A DNA stretch of 64,000 bases from Halichondria panicea (Eukaryota; Porifera; Demospongiae; Suberitida; Halichondriidae): the NCBI RefSeq assembly GCF_963675165.1, contig NC_087384.1:6069182-6133181 (forward strand), in the 5' to 3' direction. The translations under genes and the position numbers were made by a program. Position 1 is the first letter of the stretch; every line of letters begins with the position of its first letter. Below, in pieces: positions 63,416 through 64,000 of the stretch. Below the pieces are notes generated by a model, which saw only the letters and a program-made list of their open reading frames with translations, made no database searches and was not told where the DNA came from.

Positions 63416-64000
63416 TCTATAGGCTTCTAGTCATGTTTTCTTTCGTGGGTTTGCAAAATATAAATGCTTAGTCCTTGAGTTATGCTTAGTTTTGCTTTCC
63501 TTAAATGCCATTGCAGCCTTTTCAGAAAAGTGCGTACGCAGTGTTGCTACTCTACTTAGTTAGCTCTGCACTAGAATGCTATAGCTATTGATAGCTGCAA
63601 GAGTGAGAATATAGCTGCAAGGCTCTGCTGATGCAGCCATTAATTTTAACTTTGGCATCGATCCTTTTTAACAACAATCGTGGTCGATCACCCACTCAAT
63701 AAAATTTTGTATAATTGTCGTTTCTCTATAGTCAGATTGCGTTAGAATCAATCTCAGAGCATGTAACAACAAATATTTGCGGTGGGGGGTATTTAGGTGC
63801 GCCGCCAGTGCGCTTCGCACACTGGTAACTTGTTGCATCCATTCATCAAGCACCCCCCTCTCTCAATTCCTGACTACACCCCTGCATGTGTAGGGCTACT
63901 TCTACACGGTATGGTTTTCCTGTGCATAGATACAGGCCATTTCTGTTCCATAACATTAGAAAAACATACTGGCAACTGTATTTGTACCACTGAAAATTGT
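63416..64000. other. Intergenic, no supported gene
   Basis: Near 63800 the words CCAGTGCGCTTCGCACACTGG make a short hairpin, possibly the end of a repeat that continues outside the window. Otherwise nothing is recognised. Confidence 0.35.

Overview
The window is eukaryotic, and clearly animal. Genes are split into many short exons with GT-AG introns of about 40 to 700 bp. The recognisable families are metazoan: BCAS3, SANBR (KIAA1841, SANT plus BTB), RING/TRAF-finger/MATH TRAF proteins, and death-domain proteins fused to a P-loop NTPase with a COR-like region. That last family, together with compact introns, dense MITEs and TTAGGG-like runs, suggests a non-bilaterian animal, most likely a demosponge. 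This is an inference; nothing here names the species. I saw no tRNA, rRNA, CRISPR or prokaryotic features.

Region 1 (1-13806) holds a head-to-tail duplication with a unit of about 8.58 kb. Bases 1-5225 recur at 8580-13806 with only a few substitutions and two small indels. Each unit carries the 3' part of a plus-strand gene derived from a KDZ-type transposase (complete only at about 5.2-10.1 kb), a minus-strand Ulp1/SENP-like protease gene, and an array of about ten 125-190 bp repeats that each contain a hairpin.

Region 2 (13.8-30.6 kb) holds a full exon set of SANBR (plus). Convergent to it is a minus-strand block: a UBZ-finger exon, a decayed duplicate of BCAS3 exons 3, 4, 5 and 7, and then BCAS3 itself in 18 exons (30604 to 21968). 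A small membrane-protein ORF lies inside a BCAS3 intron on the other strand.

Region 3 (30.7-63.4 kb) is a mosaic of segmental duplications. BCAS3 faces a death-domain/NTPase gene across about 160 bp. That locus (30.8-36.7 kb) and the following SANBR copy (37.8-42.6 kb) recur in shorter, broken form at 58.5-63.4 kb. Between them a unit of [SANBR 3' exons, a minus-strand orphan exon, TRAF gene] is present three times, with TRAF genes at 45.2-47.1, 51.0-52.7 and 56.2-57.8 kb. All three TRAF genes are intact. The extra SANBR copies and the death-domain NTPase copies carry stops, frameshifts, deletions or lost splice sites.

Mobile DNA has entered after the duplications. A Mutator-like element at 40.9-41.4 kb has 9-bp target duplications and carries a RecQ-helicase-like fragment. 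A second element with a 9-bp duplication sits in the first TRAF intron, and an element at 50.2-50.7 kb carries a HIRAN-like ORF. A MITE family with CGTATAGCG ends occurs seven times. Because paralogous introns supply empty sites, several of these insertions can be dated relative to the duplications.
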